A stretch of 64,000 nt of DNA, from NCBI GenBank assembly GCA_900129675.1, contig FSRD01000001.1:4825501-4889500 (forward strand). The letters are read 5' to 3'. The stretch's first letter is position 1, and every line of letters starts with the position of its first letter. Below the pieces are notes generated by a model that was not told where the DNA came from, made no database searches, and saw only the letters and a program-made list of their open reading frames with translations. The stretch is from Bradyrhizobium erythrophlei (lineage in GTDB: Bacteria; Pseudomonadota; Alphaproteobacteria; Rhizobiales; Xanthobacteraceae). The translations under genes and the position numbers were made by a program. Shown piece by piece: positions 1 through 9,433 of the stretch.

Positions 1-1
1 C

Positions 2-97
2 GTGGCCAGCCTCGAAATCGCGATCCGCTGTCTCGAATCACCCGCCAGGCCTGCGGCGACCTCTGTCCGCAAGGGCCCGCGCCGCGTCGTCGGCTGA
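2..97 (+). CDS. 3' end of a gene cut by the window edge (possibly Gfo/Idh/MocA oxidoreductase)
   Basis: An open frame enters from the left edge and ends at a TGA at 95-97, giving the last 31 residues of a protein (about VASLEIAIRCLES then a basic tail). The motif SLEIAIRCLES resembles the C-terminal helix of Gfo/Idh/MocA sugar dehydrogenases, which often precede DegT aminotransferases, but the piece is too short for a firm call. Codon third positions are GC-rich as in neighbouring genes. It ends 31 bases before the aminotransferase start, so the two could be co-transcribed. Confidence 0.4.
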   Translation: MASLEIAIRCLESPARPAATSVRKGPRRVVG

Positions 98-128
98 TTT
101 CCGTTTCGTCTTATCCCTGCAAGGCCCC

Positions 129-1280
<1,152 letters not shown>

Positions 1281-1323
1281 TTTCGCCGTTTTTTAACACC
1301 GCTTCATGCGCTAGAAGCGGCCT

Positions 1324-2853
1324 ATGCTCGGACGCATCTTCACGGTTGGCGGCTATACGCTTCTTTCGCGGCTGACCGGGTTTGCGCGCGACATCATGCT
1401 TGCGGCGATTCTCGGCGCCGGTCCCGTGGCGGATGCGTTCTTCGTGGCGCTGCGCCTGCCCAATCATTTTCGCGCCATCTTCGCCGAAGGCGCGTTCAAC
1501 GCGGCGTTCGTGCCGGCCTATGCGCACGTCCATGGCGAACGCGGCGAGGCCTCGGCGCGCCTGTTCTCCGACCGTATCTTCACGCTGCTCTTCGCCTCGC
1601 AATTGATCCTGCTCGTGATCGCCTGGCTGTTCATGCCGCAGGCCATGAGTATCCTCGCGCCCGGCTTCAGCGAGGACGCCGAGCAGCGGCGGCTGGCGAT
1701 CGAGCTGACGCGCATCACCTTTCCCTATCTGCTGCTGATCACGCTGGTGACGCTCTATGGCGGCATGCTCAACGTGATGCATCGCTTTGCCAGCGCCGCG
1801 GCGGCGCCGATCTTCCTCAACCTTGCGATGATGATGACGCTGGCGCTCGCGGCGTTCTTCCCGAGCGCTGGCCACGCCGCGGCCTGGGGCGTGCTGATTT
1901 CCGGCTTCCTGCAATTCTTCCTGCTCGCCGGCGACCTCGCCCGCCACGGCGGCCTGCCGCGCTTTGCGCCGCTCAAGCTCGACGAAGATGTGCGCGCGTT
2001 CTTTCGCGCGCTCGGGCCTGCGACCATCGGCTCGATGGGCACGCAGGTCGCGCTGTTCGCCGATACCATCATCGCGACGTTCCTGCCCGCCGGCGCGCTT
2101 TCGGCGCTGTATTATGCCGACCGTCTCAATCAGTTGCCGATCGGCGTGATCGGCATCGCCATCGGCACGGTGCTGCTGCCGGAAATGTCGCGGCGGCTGA
2201 CGGCGGACGACCATGCCGGCGCGGCGGCAGCGCAGCGCCGGGCATTTGATTTCACGCTTTTGTTTTCGGTGCCGTTCGTCGCCGCGTTCCTGACGGTGCC
2301 CGACGTCATCATGCGGGCGATGTTTGCGCGCGGCGCGTTCTCGAAGGCGGATGCGGCGACAGCGGGCGCGACCCTGGCGGCCTATGCGGTGGGCCTCATC
2401 CCGTTCGTGATGATCCGCAGCGCGGTCGCAACCTTCTATGCCCGCAAGGATACCGCCACGCCGGTCAAGGCGGCGCTGACCGGCGTCGCCGTCAACGTCG
2501 CGCTGAAGGTTGCCTTGATGGGGACGCTGGCCCAGATCGGTCTTGCGCTCGCCACCGCCGTCGGCGCCTGGATCAATCTTTTGCTGGTGCTCGGTTTTGC
2601 GGTGCGAAGAGGCTATCTCGAACTCGATCGCGCCCTGATGCAGTCGTTCGCGAAATTCGCCGTGTCGGGCATCGTCATGGCGGCCGCGCTATGGCTGACC
2701 GCGAGATTTTCGCTGCTGTACTTTGCTCAAATGCATGCATTTCGCGACGAGTTGACATTGCTGCTTCTGGTCGCGGTCGGGGCGTTTGTCTATGGTTTCT
2801 CCGTCCTGGTGCTGTTCGGCAGGGGTTGGCTTTTCGTCTTGATCCGCGGCTAA
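1324..2853 (+). CDS. murJ: MurJ/MviN lipid II flippase
   Basis: Encodes 509 residues of a polytopic inner-membrane protein (about 14 hydrophobic segments). MurJ moves lipid-linked peptidoglycan precursor (lipid II) from the cytoplasmic to the periplasmic face. The N-terminus shows the family signature: LLSRLTGFARD followed by GPVADAFFVALRLPNHFRAIFAEGAFNAAFVPAYA (spread over residues about 16-65), including the conserved arginines lining the central cavity. The start ATG follows a 43-base gap after the aminotransferase. In many related genomes murJ is followed by trpS; here it is followed directly by a molybdenum hydroxylase subunit, so the local order may have been rearranged. Confidence 0.95.
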   Translation: MLGRIFTVGGYTLLSRLTGFARDIMLAAILGAGPVADAFFVALRLPNHFRAIFAEGAFNAAFVPAYAHVHGERGEASARLFSDRIFTLLFASQLILLVIAWLFMPQAMSILAPGFSEDAEQRRLAIELTRITFPYLLLITLVTLYGGMLNVMHRFASAAAAPIFLNLAMMMTLALAAFFPSAGHAAAWGVLISGFLQFFLLAGDLARHGGLPRFAPLKLDEDVRAFFRALGPATIGSMGTQVALFADTIIATFLPAGALSALYYADRLNQLPIGVIGIAIGTVLLPEMSRRLTADDHAGAAAAQRRAFDFTLLFSVPFVAAFLTVPDVIMRAMFARGAFSKADAATAGATLAAYAVGLIPFVMIRSAVATFYARKDTATPVKAALTGVAVNVALKVALMGTLAQIGLALATAVGAWINLLLVLGFAVRRGYLELDRALMQSFAKFAVSGIVMAAALWLTARFSLLYFAQMHAFRDELTLLLLVAVGAFVYGFSVLVLFGRGWLFVLIRG

Positions 2854-2919
2854 ACCCGTTTGCGCTTCGCAGCGAACCGCGCCAATATGGCGCCAAATAG
2901 CAGCGCATTTGGAGATACG

Positions 2920-5229
2920 ATGGCAGCTCCCATTAAATTCGGCGTCGGTCAAAGCGTTCTTCGCAAGGAAGACGATGCGCTGATTCGCGGCAAGGGCCGC
3001 TACACCGACGATTTTTCGCCGCAGCCGGCGATGCATGCGCTCGTGCTGCGTTCGCCGCATGCGCATGCCAAATTCACCATCAACGTCGCCAAGGCCGGCG
3101 GGATGCCCGGCGTCGGCGCGGTGCTGACCGCCGACGACGTCAAGGATCTCGGCGATCTGCCGTGCCTGTTCAATCTGGAAGTCGATCCCTTCACCGGCCC
3201 GCCCTATCCGATCCTGCCGAAGGATGAGGTCCGTCACGTCGGCGACGCCGTCGCCTTCGTGGTCGCCGACACCATCGACCAGGCCCGCGACGCGATCGAG
3301 GCGATCGACGTCAAATGGACGCCGCTCCCCGCCGTGGTCGGTCTTGCCAATGCCGTCAAGAAAGATGCGCCGCAGGTGTGGCCCAATCAACCCGGCAACG
3401 TCTTGTTCGATGTTTCGATCGGCGACAAGAAAGCGGCCGACGCTGCGTTCGCCAAGGCGCATGCGGTCGCCGAGGTGTCGATCGTCAATCCGCGCATCGT
3501 CACCAATTTCATGGAGACGCGCGCGGCGGTCGCCGAATACGACGCCAAGCGCGATCACCTGACGCTGACGATCGGCAGTCAGGGCAGCCATCGCCTGCGC
3601 GAGATCATCGGCGGCATGGTGCTGAAGATGCCGCTGGAAAAGATGCGGGTGATCTGTCCCGATGTCGGCGGTGGGTTCGGCACAAAACTGTTTCCCTACC
3701 GCGAATATGCGCTGATCGCGGTCGCCGCGCGAAAGCTGCGCAAGACCATCAAATGGACCGCCGACCGCGCCGATCACTTCATGGGCGACGCGCAGGGCCG
3801 CGACAATGTCACGACCGCGCGGATGGCGCTGGCCGAGGATGGCAAGTTCTTAGGGATGGACGTCGACCTGATGGGCGACATGGGCGCCTATCTCTCGACC
3901 TTCGGGCCCTACATTCCGCACGGCGGCGCCGGCATGCTGCCCGGCCTTTACGACATCCAGGCGTTTCACTGCCGCGTCCGCACCGTCTTCACCAACACCG
4001 TGCCGGTCGACGCCTATCGCGGCGCGGGACGCCCCGAGGCGGCCTACGTCGTCGAGCGGCTGGTCGACGCCGCCGCGCGAAAACTTGGGCTGACGCCCGA
4101 CGCTATCCGGCGCAAGAATTTCATCACGCCGAAGGCGATGCCGTACAAGACCGCGACCGGCAAGGTCTACGATTCCGGCGATTTTGCCGCGCATATGAAG
4201 CGCGCGATGGAGGTTGCCAACTGGAAGGAATTTCCCAAGCGCGCCAAGACCGCGAAGAAGGCGGGCCTGGTGCGCGGCATCGGCCTTGCGAGCTATGTCG
4301 AGGTCTGCGGCACCATGGGCGAAGAGACCGCCAATGTGGCGCTCGATCCCGATGGCGACGTCACCGTCCTGATCGGCACGCAGTCGAGCGGGCAGGGCCA
4401 CCAGACCGCCTATGCGCAATTGATCGCCGAGCAGTTCGGGCTGCCGCCCGAGCGCGTGCATGTCCTGCAAGGCGACACCGACCGGATCGCCACCGGGCTC
4501 GGCACCGGCGGCTCGGCGTCGATTCCGACCGGCGGCGTCAGCGTCCAGCGTGCCGCCGGCAATCTCGGCGCCAAGCTCAAGGAGATCGCTGCCGAAGCGC
4601 TGGAGACCAGCGCGGGCGATCTCGAGATCAGCGACGGCCGGATTCGAATCGCCGGCACTGATCGCTCGATCAGCTTTGCCGACCTGGCAAAACGTCCAGG
4701 CGTCGATCCCTCGAAGCTGAATGCGAGCGCGACCTTTACCCAGGCCGACGGCACCTATCCGAACGGCACGCACCTGGCCGAAGTCGAGATCGATCCCGCC
4801 ACCGGCATCACCCGGATCGTCAACTACGTCATCGTCGATGATTTCGGCGTGACGCTCAATCCGTTGCTGCTCGCCGGCCAGGTTCATGGCGGCGCGATGC
4901 AGGGGATCGGTCAAGCCCTGATGGAGCAGGCGGTCTATAGTTCGAGCGATGGCCAGCTCGTCACCGGTACGTTCATGGACTATGCGCTGCCGCGCGCGTC
5001 CGACGGCCCGTCATTCCACTTCGAAACCCACAACGTGCCCTGTACGACCAATCCGCTCGGCGTCAAGGGTGCGGGCGAGGCCGGTGCGATCGGCTCCTGT
5101 GCCGCGGTGGTCAACGCGATCATCGAGGGGCTGTGGCGCGAATACAAGATCGACCACATCGACATGCCCGCGACCGCCGAACGGGTCTGGATCGCGATCC
5201 GCGAGCACCAGCGCCGGCATAGCCTTTGA
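2920..5229 (+). CDS. Xanthine dehydrogenase/CO dehydrogenase family molybdopterin-binding large subunit
   Basis: Encodes 769 residues from the ATG at 2920, chosen because GGAGA lies 5 bases upstream; in-frame starts at 2860 and 2887 lack a good ribosome site. The N-terminal aldehyde oxidase/xanthine dehydrogenase a/b hammerhead domain (GVGQSVLRKEDDALIRGKGRYTDD broken over residues 6-30) is followed by the molybdopterin domain with VGGGFGTK, DAYRGAGRPEAAYV and the C-terminal GVKGAGEAGAIGS stretch, whose glutamate is the expected catalytic base. The active-site loop lacks the Cys of true form I CO dehydrogenase, so this is a form II-like hydroxylase of unknown substrate. The usual FAD and 2Fe-2S partner genes are absent on both sides; two c-type cytochromes follow within 4 kb and may act as electron acceptors (inference). 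Confidence 0.9.
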   Translation: MAAPIKFGVGQSVLRKEDDALIRGKGRYTDDFSPQPAMHALVLRSPHAHAKFTINVAKAGGMPGVGAVLTADDVKDLGDLPCLFNLEVDPFTGPPYPILPKDEVRHVGDAVAFVVADTIDQARDAIEAIDVKWTPLPAVVGLANAVKKDAPQVWPNQPGNVLFDVSIGDKKAADAAFAKAHAVAEVSIVNPRIVTNFMETRAAVAEYDAKRDHLTLTIGSQGSHRLREIIGGMVLKMPLEKMRVICPDVGGGFGTKLFPYREYALIAVAARKLRKTIKWTADRADHFMGDAQGRDNVTTARMALAEDGKFLGMDVDLMGDMGAYLSTFGPYIPHGGAGMLPGLYDIQAFHCRVRTVFTNTVPVDAYRGAGRPEAAYVVERLVDAAARKLGLTPDAIRRKNFITPKAMPYKTATGKVYDSGDFAAHMKRAMEVANWKEFPKRAKTAKKAGLVRGIGLASYVEVCGTMGEETANVALDPDGDVTVLIGTQSSGQGHQTAYAQLIAEQFGLPPERVHVLQGDTDRIATGLGTGGSASIPTGGVSVQRAAGNLGAKLKEIAAEALETSAGDLEISDGRIRIAGTDRSISFADLAKRPGVDPSKLNASATFTQADGTYPNGTHLAEVEIDPATGITRIVNYVIVDDFGVTLNPLLLAGQVHGGAMQGIGQALMEQAVYSSSDGQLVTGTFMDYALPRASDGPSFHFETHNVPCTTNPLGVKGAGEAGAIGSCAAVVNAIIEGLWREYKIDHIDMPATAERVWIAIREHQRRHSL

Positions 5230-5351
5230 TATTTTGCCGGGTGCGGGAATGAAATGCCGCGCCCGGAGTTCTACCGATGGATAAGCCGCGACTCGTGCAG
5301 ACGGGTTCGCGGCTTCGTTTGGAACCGCTGCTCGAGATGGAGAACTGGCCG

Positions 5352-5801
5352 ATGATACGAACGGTTGTTATTGCAGGGACCTTGTTGCTCGGTGTCGGCA
5401 CCGTGATGGCGGACCAGGATCTGGCAGTTAAGCAGGACAATTTGATGCGGGCACAGGGCAAGAGCATGTATGGCGTGCTGCTCAAGACCGTGAAGGGCGA
5501 AATTCCCTACGATCAGAAAGCGGTCGATGCCGCCATCGCCGATCTTGAAAAAAGCGTGCCGACGATCTCCACCGTATTTGCGACCAATCCCAAGGAAGAC
5601 GTGGTGAACGCAACGTACGGAGCGAAGCAGTCAATCTGGAAGAACAAGGCTGATTTCGACGCGAAGATCCCTCCCGTCAGCAAGGCGATCGCGGAAGTGA
5701 AGGGCACGGTCAAGGACGCTGCCAGCCTGAAGGTCGCGTTCGATGCGATCCAGGAAAAATGCACCGGTTGCCACGAGACCTACCGCGTCAAGCTGAAATA
5801 G
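5352..5801 (+). CDS. Cytochrome c' (class II c-type cytochrome), periplasmic
   Basis: Encodes 149 residues from the ATG at 5352, which has GGAGA 8 bases upstream; an in-frame start at 5277 would add 25 residues without signal character. A signal peptide (MIRTVVIAGTLLLGVGTVMA) precedes a four-helix-bundle type sequence with a single haem site CTGCH close to the C-terminus, the hallmark of class II cytochromes. Such proteins bind NO or CO or shuttle electrons in the periplasm. It sits 122 bases after the molybdopterin subunit gene and ends before a clear terminator at 5871-5904. Confidence 0.88.
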   Translation: MIRTVVIAGTLLLGVGTVMADQDLAVKQDNLMRAQGKSMYGVLLKTVKGEIPYDQKAVDAAIADLEKSVPTISTVFATNPKEDVVNATYGAKQSIWKNKADFDAKIPPVSKAIAEVKGTVKDAASLKVAFDAIQEKCTGCHETYRVKLK

Positions 5802-5870
5802 TTCGGTGTCAGATTCGGCCGAAGCCGGTCTAATCGTCCGGTTCTAATAGTTCGAAATAGCCGAAATAAT

Positions 5871-5904
5871 AAAGGGTGGTCGCCGCCGGGCGCCCACCCT
5901 TTAT
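5871..5904. terminator. Bidirectional intrinsic terminator after the cytochrome c' gene
   Basis: A 9-bp stem, AAAGGGTGG paired with CCACCCTTT around a 14-base GC-rich loop, lies between the cytochrome c' gene and the convergent CHRD gene. Its A- and T-rich flanks suit termination from both sides. Confidence 0.65.
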
Positions 5905-5931
5905 CTTGAGATGTCGAAATGCCGAAGCTTA

Positions 5932-6013
5932 CTTCGTCACCCCGGTGCGAAGATCCCTTCGTCACCGGTGCGAAGGCCCTTTCATCGCCGGTGCGAAGAC
6001 TTACTTCGTCACC
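5932..6013. repeat. Four tandem 23-25 bp palindromic units overlapping the CHRD stop
   Basis: Units begin at 5932, 5957, 5980 and 6004. The best unit (5957-5975) reads CTTCGTCACCGGTGCGAAG, itself a near-perfect palindrome. The unit at 6004 is a half copy that forms the end of the CHRD reading frame (codons for VTK and the stop), so the other three look like expansions of the gene's 3' end. Confidence 0.7.
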
Positions 6014-6423
6014 TGGCCGCGGATTTCACCGCCCGGATTGGCTGCGGTGTGGATGTTGACGTAGTACTTGCCCGCCATCAGGTCGGCGGCCTGGGCGTCG
6101 GTCAGCGTGGCGCTGCCTTCGGCCGGGCTCGAGGTCGCGTTCGGGATCGCAACCGCAACGCCGGCGTTCTTGCCGGCTTCGGCGGGCCCATGGAAATGCG
6201 CCGCAGTCGCAGGTCCGGAGAGACCGGAGTAGGTCACCTTCCAGCTCAGCTTCTTGGTGGCGGCATCGTAATCGATGTCAGCCGTTCCCTTGCCGGCGGT
6301 GGTAGTCGGCGGCACTTCGGCCTTGCCGTCCAGCGTGGCTTTCATCTTTTCGGCGAAGGCGGGGCCGGCAAAGGCAATCGCAGCACCCAGCGCAAGCGTG
6401 GCGAGCATGGTCTTGTTCGACAT
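6001..6423 (-). CDS. CHRD domain-containing exported protein
   Basis: Encodes 140 residues from the ATG at 6423, preceded by GGGAGA; an upstream in-frame ATG at 6465 would spoil the signal peptide. Residues 1-24 (MSNKTMLATLALGAAIAFAGPAFA) are a Sec signal with an AFA cleavage site. The rest is a CHRD domain, shown by AEVPPTTTAGKGTADIDYD, the AAHFHGPAEAGKNAG motif and the final YVNIHTAANPGGEIRGQV. CHRD domains were first described in chordin; the bacterial proteins are periplasmic or secreted beta-rich proteins of unknown function. The gene is convergent with cytochrome c' and its stop lies inside a tandem palindromic repeat. Confidence 0.85.
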   Translation of the reverse strand: MSNKTMLATLALGAAIAFAGPAFAEKMKATLDGKAEVPPTTTAGKGTADIDYDAATKKLSWKVTYSGLSGPATAAHFHGPAEAGKNAGVAVAIPNATSSPAEGSATLTDAQAADLMAGKYYVNIHTAANPGGEIRGQVTK

Positions 6424-6570
6424 GGTTTTCTCCCTGTTGACATCAAACGACGGTGTCAGTTTCAAAACAACGCCTTTCCGGATTTATTCCCGAACTGGCG
6501 CCGAGCGCCCGAAATTTCCCGCAAGCTTATGGCGCAAAGTGCGGCCATACTGCCCATTAGATTGACGGGC

Positions 6571-6660
6571 TAGATTCCTGTTTTGACGCGTTTTCTTCAC
6601 GCAAACCGGTGTCCCTCCCGCATCAAGTGCGGGACAGGCTTTCGCTCGAAAACGCTCTAA
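6571..6660. repeat. Dispersed intergenic repeat with an internal hairpin
   Basis: The reverse strand begins with TTAGAGCGTTTTCGAGCGAA and contains the hairpin TCCCGCA-CTTGA-TGCGGGA, ending near AAAACGCGTCAAAACAGG. The first 21 bases recur at 36573-36593 after the mlaF-like gene, so this is a repeated intergenic family. I recognise the type from Bradyrhizobium and Rhodopseudomonas intergenic regions; that is recollection, not a search. Confidence 0.6.
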
Positions 6661-6674
6661 TGACGGATCGGTGA

Positions 6675-7613
6675 ATGTTGCGACGGATACTCCTTGTGGC
6701 CGGCTTGGCCGGCGGCGCCGGCTTCGGGTTGTTCTGGTGGCTGACGATTCCGGCGGTGGTCGCGGCGAATGCTCTTCCCGCCTATCAGCCTGATCTCGCC
6801 AACGGCCTCACAACGTTCAATGCCGGTGGATGTTCCGCCTGCCACGCGGTGCCCAATCAACCCGATCGCCTGAAGCTCGGCGGTGGGCTTGCGATCCCTT
6901 CGCCGTTCGGCACCTTCTACGTGCCCAATATCTCGCCGGATCCCAATGACGGTATCGGACGATGGAGCGAGGCCGATTTTATTACCGCGCTGCAGAAGGG
7001 GACCTCCCCAGCCGGCCAGCATTACTTCCCGGCGCTTCCCTATACGTCCTACCAGCATGCGCGGGTCGAGGATATCAGAGACCTCTTTGCCTATCTGAAG
7101 ACACTGGCGCCGGTCGCCGGCAAGGTGCGCGATCACGAGGTGCCGTTTCCGTTCAGCATCCGCCGCAACGTAGGGATCTGGAAATGGCTGTTCATGGACG
7201 GCCTGCCCTTTACGCCGGATGCCGCGCGGCCGGTGTCGTGGAATCGCGGCGCATATCTCGTCAACAGCCTCGGCCATTGCGCGGAGTGTCACAGCCCGAG
7301 GAATTTCCTCGGCGGCATCATCGGATCGCAGCGATTTGCAGGCGGGCCCGATCCGGAAGGCGAGGGCTGGGTCCCGAACATCACGCAAAAGGGGCTGGCC
7401 GACTGGAGTGCGAAGGATATCGCGTATTTTATCCAAACCGGACAGATGCCGGAAGGCGACAGCGCCGGCGGCGCGATGGCGCGCGTGATAAAAAACACCT
7501 CGCAATTGCCGCCGCAGGACCGCGCCGCCATCGCCGACTACATCAAGTCGCTGCCGCCGGTCGAGGGACCGCCACGGCCGCCAAAGAAGGCAAAGAACGA
7601 CGACAAATCCTGA
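6675..7613 (+). CDS. Membrane-anchored dihaem cytochrome c
   Basis: Encodes 312 residues. An N-terminal hydrophobic segment (residues about 4-30) acts as signal or anchor, followed by two cytochrome c domains with haem motifs CSACH (near residue 54) and CAECH (near residue 206). Motifs FGTFYVPNISPDPNDGIG and EGEGWVPNITQKGLADWS are typical of the cytochrome subunits of alcohol dehydrogenases and of the isoquinoline/nicotinate-type molybdenum hydroxylases. It could therefore take electrons from the molybdopterin subunit encoded at 2920-5229 and pass them to the respiratory chain; that link is inference. The C-terminus is Pro/Lys-rich. A dispersed repeat lies just upstream. Confidence 0.88.
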   Translation: MLRRILLVAGLAGGAGFGLFWWLTIPAVVAANALPAYQPDLANGLTTFNAGGCSACHAVPNQPDRLKLGGGLAIPSPFGTFYVPNISPDPNDGIGRWSEADFITALQKGTSPAGQHYFPALPYTSYQHARVEDIRDLFAYLKTLAPVAGKVRDHEVPFPFSIRRNVGIWKWLFMDGLPFTPDAARPVSWNRGAYLVNSLGHCAECHSPRNFLGGIIGSQRFAGGPDPEGEGWVPNITQKGLADWSAKDIAYFIQTGQMPEGDSAGGAMARVIKNTSQLPPQDRAAIADYIKSLPPVEGPPRPPKKAKNDDKS

Positions 7614-7661
7614 TCTCGCGCGCGTTGTCGCTTCGGATTTCAGACCTCGCCGGCAGGACCG

Positions 7662-7928
7662 TCAGGCGCGCCATGCGCCGGCGGCGATCGGCATCAGTGC
7701 GCCTGCAATCGCCAGATCCTTGACGAACAGCGTCCGTTCCGCCTTGTCGGCGAGGTTGAGGTGAAACCCGAGCGCGGTCGCGATATAGAACAGTGCCAGC
7801 GCGCAGGCCGCAAACGATAGCTGTCAGGCGAACAGCAGCGCCAGCCCGGCGCCGAACTCGAGCGCGATCACCAACGGCAGCAGCACGCTCGGAATATGAT
7901 TCGCGGCCATGTGATCCAGGAAGGGTTG
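7662..7928 (-). pseudogene. DoxX-family membrane protein, broken
   Basis: Reading leftward, the frame gives HIPSVLLPLVIALEFGAGL, then ALLFA, a TGA at 7824-7826 in place of an expected Trp codon, then QLSFAACALALFYIATAL and a tail ending VKDLAIAGALMPIAAGAW. This matches the middle and C-terminus of DoxX membrane proteins. The first ~50 residues are missing: upstream the sequence switches to a different coding fragment on the other strand. So the gene is both 5'-truncated and interrupted. Confidence 0.65.
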
Positions 7929-8084
7929 CCGCCCGCCGATCCCGTCGAGATCGCGGCCGCGTTCAACGCGCTGGGCCGCGGCATGGCGCTGATGTCCAAG
8001 GCCGGCGAGACCAGCCGCGCCGGCAAGATCATCGTGATTTTTCTGAAAGCGCTGATCGAATCGGCGGCGGATACGGATTCCTAG
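7926..8084 (+). pseudogene. Unidentified coding fragment of about 52 codons
   Basis: The frame from about 7926 to the TAG at 8082-8084 has strongly GC-biased third positions over DPVEIAAAFNALGRGMALMS and KIIVIFLKALIESAADTDS, so this strand was probably coding. I do not recognise the protein. It begins inside the broken DoxX gene, so it is probably a leftover 3' end or a small gene with an unusual start (TTG at 7926 has AGGAAGG just upstream). Its stop overlaps the convergent stop of the next gene in a single CTAG. Confidence 0.35.
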
Positions 8085-8257
8085 TCTTCGTCCGGCTCGC
8101 GCACGACCGGCGGTTCGTCGGCGCGGTCCTCCTCCTCTTCGTCCTCGTCCTCTTCGTCCTCATCAGGATCTCGGGGCGGCATCGTGTTGCCCATGATCGC
8201 GAAGGGACTCCAGTCGATCAACCTGGTGGAAAATTCCTCGGGAATGTGTGGGGTCAT
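8081..8257 (-). CDS. Small acidic-tailed hypothetical protein
   Basis: Encodes 58 residues from the ATG at 8257, chosen for the GAGGAG site seven bases upstream; the longer frame from 8317 lacks one. The N-terminal half (MTPHIPEEFSTRLIDWSPF, then AIMGNTMPPRDP) is followed by a run of Asp and Glu (about 15 acidic residues in 20). No domain is recognised. The acidic tail suggests a cytosolic protein that binds a basic partner or metal ions, which is a guess. Confidence 0.6.
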   Translation of the reverse strand: MTPHIPEEFSTRLIDWSPFAIMGNTMPPRDPDEDEEDEDEEEEDRADEPPVVREPDED

Positions 8258-8360
8258 GTTGTTGCTCCTCGGGTATGCACCCTGGGGGATTTTACCCTTC
8301 TGCTCCGATTTCCGCATGAGGGTTAGCGCCGCACCGTTTTTCGGGGCATGCCAGCGCTGG

Positions 8361-8470
8361 TCAGCTGCGGCGGCTCGTCAACACGACCGTACCAATCGCG
8401 ACCATGTCCATGCTGCGGATAGGTTCCCGGATCACGGGCTCGTTGAACGCATCATCGAGGTAGTCGCGCC
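8361..8470 (-). pseudogene. Out-of-frame coding tail after the GcrA-like gene
   Basis: Immediately past the GcrA-like stop, the next frame on the same strand reads RDYLDDAFNEPVIREPIRSM and continues DMVAIGTVVLTSRRS to a TGA at 8361-8363, with GC-rich third positions. A loss of two bases in the GCGCG run near 8465-8470 would have separated this tail from the GcrA-like protein. It may instead be the 3' end of a separate lost gene. Confidence 0.4.
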
Positions 8471-8793
8471 GTGTTAGCAGCGGCCTCAGCCAACATTGCC
8501 TCCAACTGCGACTTGGTGAATTCCTCAGGTTGCCTCACTCCTGGCTTGCGCGTAGACACTATTCTATCCACCGGGCGGGCACAGGCCGCCGACAGCGCTG
8601 GGTTCCGCTTCGGCACCGGCCTTATCTTGGGTTTTGCGGTTGGCGGCTTGTGACCACGCTTCAGGCCCAAACGAGTTAGCTTGGCGCAGACCGCGTTACG
8701 GCTACACCCAAGACGGCGCGCGATCTGCGCGGCGCTCTGTCCGACGGCCCAGAGTTTTTTGAGCAGTGCTACGTCTTCCGTATCCCAACCCAT
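8452..8793 (-). CDS. GcrA-family DNA-binding protein (short paralogue)
   Basis: Encodes 113 residues. The N-terminal 45 residues (MGWDTEDVALLKKLWAVG, then QSAAQIARRLGCSRNAVCAKLTRLGL) match the helix-turn-helix of GcrA, the sigma-70-associated cell-cycle regulator that responds to adenine methylation in alphaproteobacteria. The middle is basic and proline-rich. The C-terminus is shorter than in housekeeping GcrA (about 170 residues) and is followed by an out-of-frame coding tail, so the gene may be frameshifted. Its position in a debris zone suggests an acquired or phage-type paralogue and not the essential copy. Confidence 0.7.
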   Translation of the reverse strand: MGWDTEDVALLKKLWAVGQSAAQIARRLGCSRNAVCAKLTRLGLKRGHKPPTAKPKIRPVPKRNPALSAACARPVDRIVSTRKPGVRQPEEFTKSQLEAMLAEAAANTARLPR

Positions 8794-8998
8794 GGGAGAT
8801 GCTTATACACCGACTGCCAACTACAGGCTAGTCGACACCCGGATAGCCAGGAGCATCCCGGCGCAGCACTCACGGGGCTGCAACCAGCCGCTAATCTCGT
8901 CGGCGGGACACCTGACGTCAACCGAGATACCCAAGCGATCTGTCCAACGATCGCCATGAACGCCGGCGAGTTTGGGCGGGCGAACCAATCGGACCACC

Positions 8999-9433
8999 AT
9001 GTCCTCCAGTTCCAACACCAGTATCGCCAAGAAAGCTCGCATGAAGGCCGAGGCGGATTTTGCCACTTGGCTCATGATGGCCAAGCTCGGTGGTTTCGAT
9101 GACCTTCCGTCAAACGCACAGCGCTTTCTGACCAACTATCGAACCCGACTCGAGACGATGAGCGAGGCCGAGTCCACGGCCGTGGCCGTTCGCGAGGTCT
9201 ACAGCGCCTATTACAGCGAGATGGGAGGCGTGGGCGCGGCGCCGGAACCAACGGCTCGCAGACCAACGACAGAGGGCAAAGTCGTGCGGTTTCAGAGAGG
9301 GCCTAAACCTCAGCCCGGCCTATCGGCGGCGCGCCAATCGACGAGGCCAATGATCCGAAAATCCCTCTCGGCACTGCTGATTTTCGCGAGCATGGTGGCT
9401 CTGATTGTCGCATATATATTTCTGACGCAGTAA
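8999..9433 (+). CDS. Hypothetical protein with C-terminal membrane anchor
   Basis: Encodes 144 residues from the ATG at 8999 (an in-frame ATG at 8972 is also possible; neither has a strong ribosome site). The N-terminal part (residues about 5-75) is helical with ADFATWLMMAKLGGFDDLPS and AQRFLTNYRTRLETMSEAES; a Pro/Arg-rich linker follows, then a single membrane segment at the very end (LSALLIFASMVALIVAYIFL). This is the layout of a tail-anchored inner-membrane protein. No family is recognised. Confidence 0.5.
   Translation: MSSSSNTSIAKKARMKAEADFATWLMMAKLGGFDDLPSNAQRFLTNYRTRLETMSEAESTAVAVREVYSAYYSEMGGVGAAPEPTARRPTTEGKVVRFQRGPKPQPGLSAARQSTRPMIRKSLSALLIFASMVALIVAYIFLTQ

Noticed and set aside
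3315..4661. Plus-strand frame of 448 codons inside the molybdopterin subunit gene
   Set aside because: Composition is Arg/Gly/His-rich with no motif, and the overlapping frame has all the family signatures.
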